Assembly: GCA_902464175.1 (NCBI GenBank)
Contig: CABQHZ010000014.1
Location: 1-28,239 of the forward strand
DNA from: an uncultured Collinsella sp.
Lineage (GTDB): Bacteria > Actinomycetota > Coriobacteriia > Coriobacteriales > Coriobacteriaceae
DNA length: 28,239 nucleotides
Reading direction: 5' to 3'
Position numbers and translations under genes: made by a program. Position 1 is the first letter of the stretch, and every line of letters starts with the position of its first letter. The notes under the pieces are model-generated. The model made no database searches. It saw only the letters and a list, made by a program, of their open reading frames with translations, and was not told the origin of the DNA. Below are positions 1 to 6,551 of this stretch, one piece after another.

Positions 1-1
1 G

Positions 2-142
2 GCCGCGATGGCCCAGGTCGATCCCACCAACTACACGGCGCTGGGCGAGCAGCAGGCAAAGATCGACGAGGCTCACGCCGCCATGGACGAGCTGGAGATG
101 GCGTGGCTCGAGGCGAGCGAAAAGCTCGAGGGCGAGGAGTAG
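2..142 (+). CDS. C-terminal end of an ABC-F-type ATPase (partial)
   Basis: Only the last 46 codons are in the window; the gene starts upstream. The tail is rich in Glu, Ala and Lys with heptad-like spacing and ends in ASEKLEGEE. This resembles the C-terminal coiled-coil arm of Uup-type ABC-F proteins, where a WLEASEKLE-like stretch is common. ABC-F proteins are soluble ATPases that act on the ribosome or on DNA intermediates, not membrane transporters. The stop at 140-142 lies 6 nt before the next start, and GAGGAG inside the end of this gene probably serves as its ribosome binding site, so the two are likely co-transcribed. The nucleotide-binding domains are outside the window, so the family call rests on the tail alone. 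Confidence 0.5.
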   Translation, partial: AAMAQVDPTNYTALGEQQAKIDEAHAAMDELEMAWLEASEKLEGEE

Positions 143-148
143 ACGAGG

Positions 149-919
149 ATGATCAAGGCCGCGTTTTTCGATATCGACGGCACGCTGTTGAGCTTTAAGA
201 CCCATCGGATTCCGGCGTCGGCGCAGCGGGTGCTCGACAGCTTTCACGAGCAGGGGATCGCATGCGTGATTGCAACGGGTCGCCCGACCTACCAGATGCC
301 CGATTGGCTGTTCGACCTGGGCTGGGATGCGTACATTACGCTCTCGGGCCAGCACTGTTTTGATGCCGAGGGGGTTTACCGCAGCTGTCCGATTGATCCG
401 GACGACGTTGCGGTGATTGTGGACCAGGTGGCCGAGGGGCGCTACGACTCGCTGTGCATGCAGGGCGAGAACTCGTTTGTGAACCGTCTGTCCGAGCGCG
501 TGGTGACTGCCGGCAGCAACGCGGGAATCGTCTACCACGAGGAACCGTTTGAGCATGCTTTCGATGCACCGGTCTACCAGTTTTGCGCGTTTGTGGACCC
601 GGCCGACGAGCATATCGTGACCGACGCGGTGTCGCATTCGCTCACCACGCGCTGGTGTGACCTGTTCTGCGACATTATCCCCGCCAACGGCGGCAAGGAC
701 CTAGGCGTGGCGGCGACGCTCGAGCGCCTGGGCATCTATGCCAGCGAGGCGATTGCCTTTGGCGACGGCGAAAACGACCTGTCGATGTTCTCGGCCGTGG
801 GCACAAGTGTGGCAATGGGCAACGCGCAGGCGACCGTGAAGGCCGCAGCGACCTACGTAACGACCGCCGTGGATGACGACGGCATCTACAACGCCGCGAA
901 GCACTTTGGGCTTCTATAG
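149..919 (+). CDS. Cof-type HAD-IIB family hydrolase
   Basis: 256 residues, normal for the Cof/YidA group of haloacid dehalogenase phosphatases. Motif I is FFDIDGT with the nucleophile and acid-base Asp at residues 8 and 10. Motif II is the Thr of IATGRP. The motif III Lys is in GGKD (Lys183). Motif IV is GDGEND at 205-210. The cap domain lies between motifs II and III, as expected for type IIB. Family members dephosphorylate small sugar phosphates, FMN or pyridoxal phosphate in the cytoplasm; the substrate here cannot be read from sequence. The ATG at 149 is preceded by GAGGAG/ACGAGG and follows the upstream stop by 6 nt, which suggests translational coupling to the ABC-F gene. Confidence 0.9.
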   Translation: MIKAAFFDIDGTLLSFKTHRIPASAQRVLDSFHEQGIACVIATGRPTYQMPDWLFDLGWDAYITLSGQHCFDAEGVYRSCPIDPDDVAVIVDQVAEGRYDSLCMQGENSFVNRLSERVVTAGSNAGIVYHEEPFEHAFDAPVYQFCAFVDPADEHIVTDAVSHSLTTRWCDLFCDIIPANGGKDLGVAATLERLGIYASEAIAFGDGENDLSMFSAVGTSVAMGNAQATVKAAATYVTTAVDDDGIYNAAKHFGLL

Positions 920-927
920 CTGCAGAT

Positions 928-985
928 CCGGCACTTAGGGACGTTCCTTTTTTGCCGGCAGTCGGGGACACTCCTTGCGAGCGTG
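928..985. repeat. Small hairpin with GGGAC motifs after the HAD gene
   Basis: CCGGCA (928-933) pairs with TGCCGG (953-958). The loop holds AGGGACGTTCC and a run of T. A second GGGGACACTCC follows immediately. This could end transcription of the HAD gene, but the T-run is inside the loop, so it is not a standard intrinsic terminator. It belongs to the GGGAC/GTCCC style of intergenic hairpin seen elsewhere in the window. Confidence 0.35.
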
Positions 986-1045
986 TCATCGCTCCACTTC
1001 TGTGCTGCGAATTTTGTGAAACGCGGTTAACTTTTTAAACAACGT

Positions 1046-1063
1046 AGTAAGACATGGGCAACT
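1046..1063. promoter_or_regulatory. Candidate DtxR/MntR-family operator upstream of the regulator gene
   Basis: The sequence AGTAAGACATGGGCAACT matches the near-palindrome at 7583-7600 in 14 of 18 positions, including an unbroken 11-nt CATGGGCAACT. It lies about 70 nt before the DtxR-family start at 1131. The shared sequence is seen directly. That it is an operator for the neighbouring metalloregulator is inference. Confidence 0.4.
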
Positions 1064-1130
1064 TTTGCGGTAAAGTAAATCAGGTAAAAGTATCCAAAGG
1101 CTAACTAGAAGCCATCGCGAAAGGCGGCCC

Positions 1131-1508
1131 ATGGCCCTGCGTGAATCCGGAGAAGACTATCTCGAATCTATTTATGTGCTCTCGGAGCGCCAGGGCGTCG
1201 TTCGCTCGATTGACGTTGCCGAATACCTGGGCGTAACCAAGGCAAGCGTCTCCAAGGCCATGGCGACCTTGGAGAGCAACGGCTACGTGGAGATGGGCAA
1301 ACGCGATGTGCATCTGACGGAACGCGGTCTTGAGGTCGCCCGTCAAATGTGGGAGCGTCACTGCTTTTTTGTTGGACTGTTAGAGGACGCAGGCGTTTCG
1401 GCAGAGGTCGCGTCGCAAGAGGGCTGCCACATGGAGCACTGCCTGAGCGAGGAGAGCTTCGAGAAGCTAAGATCGATGCTGAGACGAGACAGCGACCGGG
1501 ACCAGTAG
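1131..1508 (+). CDS. DtxR/MntR-family metal-dependent transcriptional regulator
   Basis: 125 residues. The N-terminal winged helix includes ESGEDYLESIY, SIDVAEYLGVTKASVSK (recognition helix about 36-47) and LTERG. The dimerisation and metal-binding region follows, and there is no C-terminal SH3-like domain, which is the short MntR-type architecture. Candidate metal ligands can be placed against B. subtilis MntR: Asp9 and Glu12 (D8, E11), His77 (H77), Glu102 and His103 (E102, H103). Position 99 is Cys, where MntR has Glu and DtxR has Cys, so the site is mixed. Members bind DNA when loaded with Mn(II) or Fe(II) and control metal import or efflux genes. The start ATG has only a weak upstream purine stretch (AAAGGCGG), but it begins exactly where family members do. 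The next gene is convergent across a long inverted repeat. Confidence 0.85.
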   Translation: MALRESGEDYLESIYVLSERQGVVRSIDVAEYLGVTKASVSKAMATLESNGYVEMGKRDVHLTERGLEVARQMWERHCFFVGLLEDAGVSAEVASQEGCHMEHCLSEESFEKLRSMLRRDSDRDQ

Positions 1509-1586
1509 CCCCATCAACTAAGTCCAACTCAGACAAGGAACCCCGCCAGCAAGCGATGCCCAAGAACCGCCAGCGATGTTACCGCA

Positions 1587-1717
1587 GGTCCCGGCAGGGA
1601 TGTCCCCTCCAAAACATTCCGCAGGCAAGTGGCCCCGTTGTCCATAGCTCCATAGGAGCAGGACAACGGGGCCACATTTGCCGAGAACGTTTTGGAGGGG
1701 ACATCCCTGCCGGGACC
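1587..1717. repeat. Long inverted repeat (57-nt arms, 17-nt loop) at a convergent junction
   Basis: The left arm 1587-1643 and right arm 1661-1717 are reverse complements over a 29-nt outer block (1587-1615 with 1689-1717) and a 15-nt inner block (GTGGCCCCGTTGTCC at 1629-1643). A short mismatched bulge separates the blocks. The loop is 1644-1660. It fills the space between the ends of the DtxR-family gene (1508, plus) and the P-type ATPase gene (1731, minus). A transcript from either side would fold into the same large stem, so it may act as a bidirectional terminator or 3' stabiliser. It lacks a U-tract. The flanks contain GGGATGTCCC, the local hairpin motif. Confidence 0.8.
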
Positions 1718-1730
1718 GTCCGAGTACAAG

Positions 1731-3683
1731 CTACAGGTTCTTGACACCCATCGCGCGCATGGCGTTCAGGATGGCGATGATCGCCACGCCGACGTCGCCA
1801 AAGACGGCAAGCCACATGTTGGCGACGCCGAGTGCCGCGAGCACCAGGATCAGCAGCTTAACGCCCAGCGCGAAGATGATGTTCTGCCAGACAATCGACA
1901 TAGTCTTGCGCGCCACGCGGATCGCGCGGGAAATGTTGGACGGTTTGTCATCCATGAGCACCACGTCGGCGGCCTCAATTGCGGCGTCGGATCCCATGGC
2001 GCCCATGGCAATGCCCACATCGGCACGGGTGAGCACAGGCGCATCATTGATGCCGTCGCCGACAAAGGCGAGCTTGCCCTTGCCGCTTTCGGCCGCGAGC
2101 AGCGCTTCAACACGCTCGACCTTGTCGCCCGGCAGCAGCTGCGCGTGGAACTCGTCGAGGCCGAGCTGCTTGGCCACCGCAGCGGCCACTTCCTCGCGGT
2201 CGCCCGTGAGCATAACGGTGCGCTTGACGCCGGCGGCGTGCAGGTCGCGAATCGTTTGCTCCGCATCGGCCTTGACGGTGTCTGCAATCACGATATGGCC
2301 GGCGTACACGCCGTTCACGAGCACATGAAGGATCGTGCCGACAACCTCACAGTCCGGTGCTTCGACTCCGGCCGCGGCGAGCATCTTGGCGTTGCCGACG
2401 ACGACATGCTTGCCGTCGATGGTCGCCGTCACGCCGTGGCCCGCGTCATTAGTGGAATCCGTCACGCGCTTGGGATCGAGCTCGCCCTGGAAGGCGGTGC
2501 GTACCGACTGCGCGATGGGGTGGTCGGAGAATGACTCGGCGAGGGCTGCGACTTCAAGCAACGATTGCTCGTTATAGCCAGCCTCGGGGTGCACCGCGAC
2601 GACCGAGAACGTGCCGTTGGTGAGCGTGCCGGTTTTGTCGAAGACGACGGTGTCCACGTCGGCGAGCGTCTCGAGGTAGTTAGAACCCTTGATGAGAACG
2701 CCCAGCTTGGACGCGCCGCCGATGCCGCCAAAGAAGCTCAACGGTACGCTGATCACGAGGGCGCACGGGCAGCTGACGACCAGGAAGGTCAGGCCGCGCA
2801 GGATCCAATCGGACCAAGCGCCAGTCACCAGGCCGCCGCCAAGCGCGAGCACCGCGGCCGCGCCGGTGACGGCGGGCGTGTAGACGCGGGCAAAGCGCGT
2901 GATGAAGTTCTCGGTGCGCGCCTTCTTTTCGCTGGCATTCTCCACGAGTTCCAGGACGCGCGCGACGGTGGACTCGCCAAAGGGCTTGGTGGTGCGCACG
3001 TGGATGAGGCCCGTCATGTTGATGCAGCCGCTGATGATATCGTCGCCGGTCTTGGCGGGGCGGGGGACTGACTCGCCCGTGAGTGCGGCGGTGTCGAGCT
3101 GGGTTTCGCCCTCGACGATGACGCCGTCGATAGGCACGCGCTCGCCGGGCTTGACCACGATCACGGTGCCGACGGCGATGTCATCGGGAAAGACCTGTTC
3201 GAGTGTGCCGTCGGCTTGCTCGACGTTGGCGTAGTCGGGCGCGATGTCCATCATGGCACTGATCGACTTGCGGCTCTTGCCCACGGCGTATGCCTGGAAC
3301 AGCTCGCCGACCTGGTAGAACAGCATGACGGCGGCGCCTTCGGCCATGTGCGGGTCGGTATCGGGGAAGAGCACCATGGCAAACGCGCCGATGGTCGCGA
3401 CTGCCATAAGGAAGCTCTCGTCGAAGGCCTTGCCGCGGCGGATGTTATTGAATGCCTTTTGCAGTACGTCGTAGCCGGCAATCAAAAACGGCACGAGGAA
3501 CAGCACAAAGCTGGCGTAGATGTCGCCCGGGGTGCCGAATGCGGCGGTGAGGGTGCCGAGCTCATCGAGGGCGTACACCACGGCAAACATGCCCAGCGCT
3601 ACCAGGATGCGGTTGCGCTTATGCTCGAGCGACTCTTTTTTCTTGCGCTTCTTCTTTTTCTTTTTGGGGTCGGCGGTGGCCAT
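1731..3683 (-). CDS. P1B-type heavy-metal-translocating ATPase (CPC type, Zn/Cd-like)
   Basis: 650 residues. The ATG at 3683 is chosen because GGGAGGA precedes it by 7 nt; a longer reading frame back to 3752 has no such site and would run through the operator. The N-terminus is a very basic tail (KKKKKKRKKK), not an HMA domain. TGES is at 202-205 (actuator). The intramembrane metal motif CPC is at 305-307 and the phosphorylated Asp is in DKTGT at 349-353. An HP motif (SDHPIAQ) and GDGINDAP (from 542) complete the P- and N-domains. CPC pumps carry Zn, Cd, Pb, Cu or Ag; the SmtB-type sensor in the operon favours Zn/Cd. The soluble HMA domain is a separate upstream gene. The protein would sit in the cytoplasmic membrane and export metal using ATP. 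Confidence 0.93.
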   Translation of the reverse strand: MATADPKKKKKKRKKKESLEHKRNRILVALGMFAVVYALDELGTLTAAFGTPGDIYASFVLFLVPFLIAGYDVLQKAFNNIRRGKAFDESFLMAVATIGAFAMVLFPDTDPHMAEGAAVMLFYQVGELFQAYAVGKSRKSISAMMDIAPDYANVEQADGTLEQVFPDDIAVGTVIVVKPGERVPIDGVIVEGETQLDTAALTGESVPRPAKTGDDIISGCINMTGLIHVRTTKPFGESTVARVLELVENASEKKARTENFITRFARVYTPAVTGAAAVLALGGGLVTGAWSDWILRGLTFLVVSCPCALVISVPLSFFGGIGGASKLGVLIKGSNYLETLADVDTVVFDKTGTLTNGTFSVVAVHPEAGYNEQSLLEVAALAESFSDHPIAQSVRTAFQGELDPKRVTDSTNDAGHGVTATIDGKHVVVGNAKMLAAAGVEAPDCEVVGTILHVLVNGVYAGHIVIADTVKADAEQTIRDLHAAGVKRTVMLTGDREEVAAAVAKQLGLDEFHAQLLPGDKVERVEALLAAESGKGKLAFVGDGINDAPVLTRADVGIAMGAMGSDAAIEAADVVLMDDKPSNISRAIRVARKTMSIVWQNIIFALGVKLLILVLAALGVANMWLAVFGDVGVAIIAILNAMRAMGVKNL

Positions 3684-3706
3684 GACTCGTATCCTCCCAT
3701 TTGAAT

Positions 3707-3726
3707 GTATGAACACTCGCTCATAT
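3707..3726. promoter_or_regulatory. Third ArsR-type operator dyad, before the P-type ATPase gene
   Basis: GTATGAACACTCGCTCATAT matches the two operators upstream of the arsR-like gene in 17 of 20 positions. It lies 24 nt before the ATPase start codon. This suggests the pump has its own metal-regulated transcript in addition to read-through from the arsR promoter. Confidence 0.65.
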
Positions 3727-3739
3727 AATTTCGCGAGCA

Positions 3740-3762
3740 AAGGCCGCGGCAAGCGCGGCCTT
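3740..3762 (-). terminator. GC-rich hairpin between the HMA and ATPase genes
   Basis: AAGGCCGCG (3740-3748) and CGCGGCCTT (3754-3762) form a perfect 9-bp stem with a 5-nt loop. On the minus strand it is followed by TTGCTC and then the third operator. It may act as a partial terminator or mRNA processing stem that lowers read-through into the ATPase gene. Confidence 0.45.
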
Positions 3763-3783
3763 GCAGGTTGGCGTAAACCTGGG

Positions 3784-4002
3784 CTAGAGAATGATCTCGC
3801 AGTCCGGCTCGGCGTCGGCCGTAAACTCTACAACGCGGTTGAGCACCTCGTTGAACTCGGCGTCATCGGCCTCGAGCGTCAACTTCTGAGTCATAAAGTT
3901 GACGGACACGGATTTGACGCCCTCGAGCTTGGCCAGCTCGTCCTGAAGCTCGCGCGCGCAGTTGGCGCAGTCGATCTCGTCGAGTTTAAACTGCTTTTTC
4001 AT
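3784..4002 (-). CDS. Stand-alone heavy-metal-associated (HMA) domain protein
   Basis: 72 residues, about the size of one HMA/CopZ-like domain. Its beta-alpha-beta-beta-alpha-beta pattern starts KKQFKLDEIDCANCA. The paired metal-binding Cys are in CANC (residues 12 and 15). It then runs through LEGVKSVSVNF, typical of the first helix and second strand. Such domains bind soft metal in the cytoplasm and pass it to a P1B ATPase. Here the pump two steps downstream has no N-terminal HMA domain of its own, so this protein probably does that job in trans. AAAGGA lies 8 nt before the ATG. It sits between the ArsR-family gene and the ATPase on the same strand. Confidence 0.88.
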   Translation of the reverse strand: MKKQFKLDEIDCANCARELQDELAKLEGVKSVSVNFMTQKLTLEADDAEFNEVLNRVVEFTADAEPDCEIIL

Positions 4003-4064
4003 GGTGGGTTCCTTTCTCTGTTTTGCGGCTTGGGTGCAGGCCGCGCTGGTACCGTGGTTGGTTG

Positions 4065-4430
4065 CTATTCGCAGATATGGCTCATGCCCTGGTTGAGCAT
4101 GGTGTAGACGTGATCGTCGGCAAGTGAGTAGAGGATGTTGCGGCCGTCGCGGCGGAACTTGACCAGGTGCGACTGCTTAAGCGTGCGCAGCTGGTGCGAT
4201 ACTGCCGACTGCGAGGTTGCGGTCGCCTCGGCGATGTCGGCCACGCAGAGCTCGCGTCCCATGAGGGCATAGAGAATCTTGATGCGCGTGGTGTCGCTGA
4301 AGACCTTGAACAGGTCGGCGAGGTCGTAGAGAAGTTCCTCGTCGGGAAGGTCCTCGGGCGAGCAGGTAGTGGGGATCGAGGGTTCGGTGGCCTCGATGTC
4401 GGGCTTCGTTTCATCAACGCGGATGCTCAT
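4065..4430 (-). CDS. ArsR/SmtB-family metal-sensing repressor
   Basis: 121 residues. A winged helix-turn-helix spans about 33-103, with FSDTTRIKILYAL, ELCVADIA and SQSAVSHQLRTLKQSHLV (recognition helix). The C-terminal helix carries Asp105-x-His107 and His118-x-x-Glu121. This is the exact spacing of the alpha-5 zinc site of SmtB/CzrA (D104, H106, H117, E120). Cys62 aligns with SmtB Cys61, but the CadC-style second Cys is Ala64, so an alpha-3N Cd/Pb site is unlikely. Apo-repressor should bind the dyads at its own promoter and release them when Zn(II) binds. It is the first gene of the arsR-HMA-ATPase operon. AAAGGAT precedes the ATG. Confidence 0.93.
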   Translation of the reverse strand: MSIRVDETKPDIEATEPSIPTTCSPEDLPDEELLYDLADLFKVFSDTTRIKILYALMGRELCVADIAEATATSQSAVSHQLRTLKQSHLVKFRRDGRNILYSLADDHVYTMLNQGMSHICE

Positions 4431-4444
4431 TGCAATATCCTTTC

Positions 4445-4464
4445 ATATGAACATGCGCTCATAT
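4445..4464. promoter_or_regulatory. ArsR-type operator 1 (proximal)
   Basis: ATATGAACATGCGCTCATAT is an imperfect dyad of the ArsR/SmtB type. It lies 14 nt upstream of the repressor start codon, inside the transcribed leader of the predicted promoter. It is the exact reverse complement of operator 2. Confidence 0.8.
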
Positions 4465-4476
4465 AACTTGCTTCCG

Positions 4477-4504
4477 ATTATATGAGCGCATGTTCATATG
4501 TCAA
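4477..4504 (-). promoter_or_regulatory. Consensus sigma-70-type promoter of the arsR-HMA-ATPase operon
   Basis: On the minus strand TTGACA (4499-4504) and TATAAT (4477-4482) are both perfect consensus hexamers with a 16-nt spacer. Operator 2 fills the spacer completely, so bound repressor would block polymerase directly. Operator 1 lies just downstream. Confidence 0.85.
4480..4499. promoter_or_regulatory. ArsR-type operator 2 (inside the promoter spacer)
   Basis: ATATGAGCGCATGTTCATAT is the exact reverse complement of the dyad at 4445-4464, with 15 nt between the two. It overlaps the -10 hexamer and spans the spacer of the operon promoter. Confidence 0.8.
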
Positions 4505-4544
4505 TGTTATTTGTGGCGTTATTTGATAATTGCTTGCCGCCGAA

Positions 4545-4570
4545 GTGGGATTTTTCTAGTTGCGCATGGC
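4545..4570 (+). repeat. Partial copy of the DUF559-flanking ~28-nt repeat
   Basis: Contains TTTTTCTAGTTGCGC, the core of the repeats at 4583, 4774, 6202 and 6372. It lies in tandem about 40 nt before the copy at 4583. The rest of the gene-free stretch 4505-4820 is AT-rich (especially 4640-4710) and holds no convincing gene. Confidence 0.5.
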
Positions 4571-4582
4571 TCGGTTCATCGT

Positions 4583-4610
4583 CCATCTGCAAAAATGGAG
4601 TTGCGCGGTC
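4583..4610 (+). repeat. DUF559-flanking repeat, copy 1
   Basis: Reads CATCTGCAAAAATGGAGTTG followed by CGCGGTC. It forms an inverted pair with the copy at 4774-4802 about 190 nt away, downstream of the DUF559-like gene. Confidence 0.65.
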
Positions 4611-4773
4611 GATGGGCTATTCTCGGATTCCCCGAAAGTGCGCATTTGGTTGATATTGATTCAAATAACTGTTTAATAATGCAATAAATTGCTTAATCAA
4701 TATATTTAAGCGTGCTGTTTCAGTATTTGGAGAGCCGGATTGAGCCATTTGAGGATGACTCGCATGCTGCCGT

Positions 4774-4802
4774 GACCGCGCAACTCGAAAATTGCAGTCG
4801 GG
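4774..4802 (-). repeat. DUF559-flanking repeat, copy 2
   Basis: On the minus strand it reads CGACTGCAATTTTCGAGTTG then CGCGGTC. It is inverted relative to copy 1 and ends 18 nt before the stop codon of the DUF559-like gene. Confidence 0.65.
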
Positions 4803-4820
4803 CAAATGCGGAAACAGGTT

Positions 4821-6029
4821 TTAGAACAGCAGGCCCTCGATCAAATCGACAATCATGTCGTCTTCAGTGCGCGGGCCGACAGATTTCGCGTGCGGGCTAG
4901 CATCGTCAACCAGGTTCATCTCCTCAGCTAGTTCGCCAACATGCTGCATGTCATCGGGTTCGGGGGCCTCGTTGATGCTCGGGTCGTCAACCTGCGGATA
5001 CTGGCTCGCAATTTCTTGCTCTGTTGCCTGCGCCTCTCTGCGCTCTCCGAGGATTCGGCGACCATATTCGAAGTACCGCCGCAAGACAAATTGGCGAAGA
5101 TCCTCCTGGAGGGCTGGGAAGTCATCCGGGAGACGCCCGGGGCAGATCTTCTCGCGAATGCGAATCGCTTCCATAACCCGTCTAAAGGCGGACTGTTTGA
5201 AAAATGAATGGCGACTGATAGTGATAACGGCATACCCCATGTTTCGAAGCGTGTTTCGACGCTCCTCATCAATCGCCTGCTGCTCGGGCTCATCATGGAA
5301 AAATCCGTTGTACTCGATGTCGGTCATTGATTTTTCGAGCAGCGCGTCGAAGTAGAATACGGTGCGCCTCGTAAGGGCAGAGTACCTTTTGGGAACTGGG
5401 ACCGGAAAGTCGGTTTTGATGGCGCGAATACCAAAGCCGCCCACGGATTTGGGCATTGTGAGCATCATGACGAAAGCCGTTTCGAGCGGAGAGCGGCAGC
5501 CGTCGCGCACATATCCAAGCGCCTTGATTGCATTGTTTGAGCCGCGATAGCCCGATGCCTGGGAAAAGAAGTTCCTGAGCGCTTCGGTATTGGTTAGGGC
5601 GGGGCGCTCACGATATCCTGTTTCGTTGGATGCGTCGAGTGCGTAGGAGCCACAGATTTCAAAGTAGTATTCAACAAGTTCCCGAAGGCTGAGATCGTTT
5701 GCGGCTTGCAGGGCGCATAGTTTGATGTCAACGATATAGACGCCCGCCGCGAGCTCAAGGTAACTTTCTGAGTCGAAGGTATAGCGTGTACGATGGCAAA
5801 CGCATCTATCGCAATGCCTTCGGGCGTTATTTGAGTACGTCAGGACGTGGATGGTTTTGGATTCGATGCCTTTTCCGTTTAGCCACGATTGGGCCGTCTG
5901 CAGGTCGGGCTCGGTTGGGATGGATGCCCTGATCTTTTCCATGGGTATGTGATCGGTCGTGAATAGCGCGACCGACTCGGCTGCTTGGTATACGGCCCGT
6001 GCCGTGGCATGTGACAGAACGATTCCCAT
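4821..6029 (-). CDS. Orphan AbiEi-like/DUF559-type protein, copy 1
   Basis: 402 residues, not matched to a named gene. The N-terminus (GIVLSHATARAVYQAAE) resembles the VLSHxSA start of actinobacterial AbiEi-related proteins. The middle has IHVLTYSNNARR, a FEICGSYAL helix and RSPLETAFVMML, which corresponds to the SPLE motif before a DUF559 domain. The C-terminal part (about 250-330) has FYFDALLEK, then IEYNGFFH, IDEERRNTLRNMGYAVITIS. This fits the DUF559/Vsr-like PD-(D/E)XK fold, with Glu-x-Asn in place of the usual Glu-x-Asp. An acidic tail follows. DUF559 domains are often nuclease-like and AbiEi proteins are antitoxins or regulators, but neither role is shown here. No AbiEii-like toxin is adjacent. 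A paralogue lies at 14255-15304. The start at 6029 lacks a clear ribosome binding site and is chosen by family alignment. Confidence 0.75.
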   Translation of the reverse strand: MGIVLSHATARAVYQAAESVALFTTDHIPMEKIRASIPTEPDLQTAQSWLNGKGIESKTIHVLTYSNNARRHCDRCVCHRTRYTFDSESYLELAAGVYIVDIKLCALQAANDLSLRELVEYYFEICGSYALDASNETGYRERPALTNTEALRNFFSQASGYRGSNNAIKALGYVRDGCRSPLETAFVMMLTMPKSVGGFGIRAIKTDFPVPVPKRYSALTRRTVFYFDALLEKSMTDIEYNGFFHDEPEQQAIDEERRNTLRNMGYAVITISRHSFFKQSAFRRVMEAIRIREKICPGRLPDDFPALQEDLRQFVLRRYFEYGRRILGERREAQATEQEIASQYPQVDDPSINEAPEPDDMQHVGELAEEMNLVDDASPHAKSVGPRTEDDMIVDLIEGLLF

Positions 6030-6201
6030 ATGCGCATCATGACATAGCTTGTGTTCTGCACGCTGAGGGCATCGGGCAACGGTGCCGAAACGCGGCGCAT
6101 CTTCTGTGAACGGTAGTTTTCACCCGATGCGCGGTTGAACGGTCGGCGCCAATGGAGAGTTTTCTGTCACTTGGTCTCATTTGGGCGAATTCCTGTAGAT
6201 G

Positions 6202-6230
6202 TCATCTGCATTTTTCGAGTTAGGCGGTTT
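6202..6230 (+). repeat. DUF559-flanking repeat, copy 3
   Basis: Reads CATCTGCATTTTTCGAGTTA then GGCGGTTT. It pairs in inverted orientation with the copy at 6372-6402 and lies upstream of the DUF559-like gene. Confidence 0.65.
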
Positions 6231-6371
6231 TGACTCATGTAAAAAAGTCGATGGAGCTGCGTCTGTCGTGCAATTTTTGACCGGAACCAGGTGTTAGGGT
6301 GCCAGACCAGTCGGTTTCAGAATGGGTTTTGGCTCCGTAACGGCGAAAAAGGCTTCGGCGGGGAGCTGAGT

Positions 6372-6402
6372 AAACCGCGCAACTCAAAAAATGTAGATGG
6401 GC
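6372..6402 (-). repeat. DUF559-flanking repeat, copy 4
   Basis: On the minus strand it reads CATCTACATTTTTTGAGTTG then CGCGGTTT. It forms an inverted pair with copy 3 across about 200 nt. Confidence 0.65.
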
Positions 6403-6551
6403 GTATTTCAAAATGAGTGGCAGGCAGCGTTCTTTGCAGCGAGAATGCAAGACGGGGCGCGGTCGAAAGGCCGTGCTCCGCCTTCTGCTCGTTCGTCTGG
6501 TTTGCTGCTATTTGCGCTGTGCCGTTATGAGTGTTATCGCGAGCGACTTCA

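Larger units (their letters stand above)
6030..6551. other. 522-nt gene-free region with repeat pair
   Basis: No convincing gene in any frame. It holds the inverted repeat pair at 6202-6230 and 6372-6402. Between these lies a 140-nt interior that differs from the interior of the 4583-4802 pair. The region separates the divergent-origin DUF559-like gene upstream side from the 3' end of the exonuclease gene. The promoter of the DUF559-like gene should lie near 6040-6130, but no strong -35/-10 pair was seen. Confidence 0.5.

Noticed and set aside
1692..3704. Several plus-strand frames opposite the P-type ATPase
   Set aside because: Shadows; the minus strand carries every P-type ATPase motif in one frame.
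4490..4687. 65-codon plus-strand frame after the arsR promoter
   Set aside because: Starts inside the operator, no ribosome binding site, crosses a repeat; not supported as a gene.
4583..6402. CRISPR-like array
   Set aside because: The ~28-nt repeats occur in opposite orientations with irregular spacing of 40 to 1400 nt and no cas genes; not a CRISPR array.
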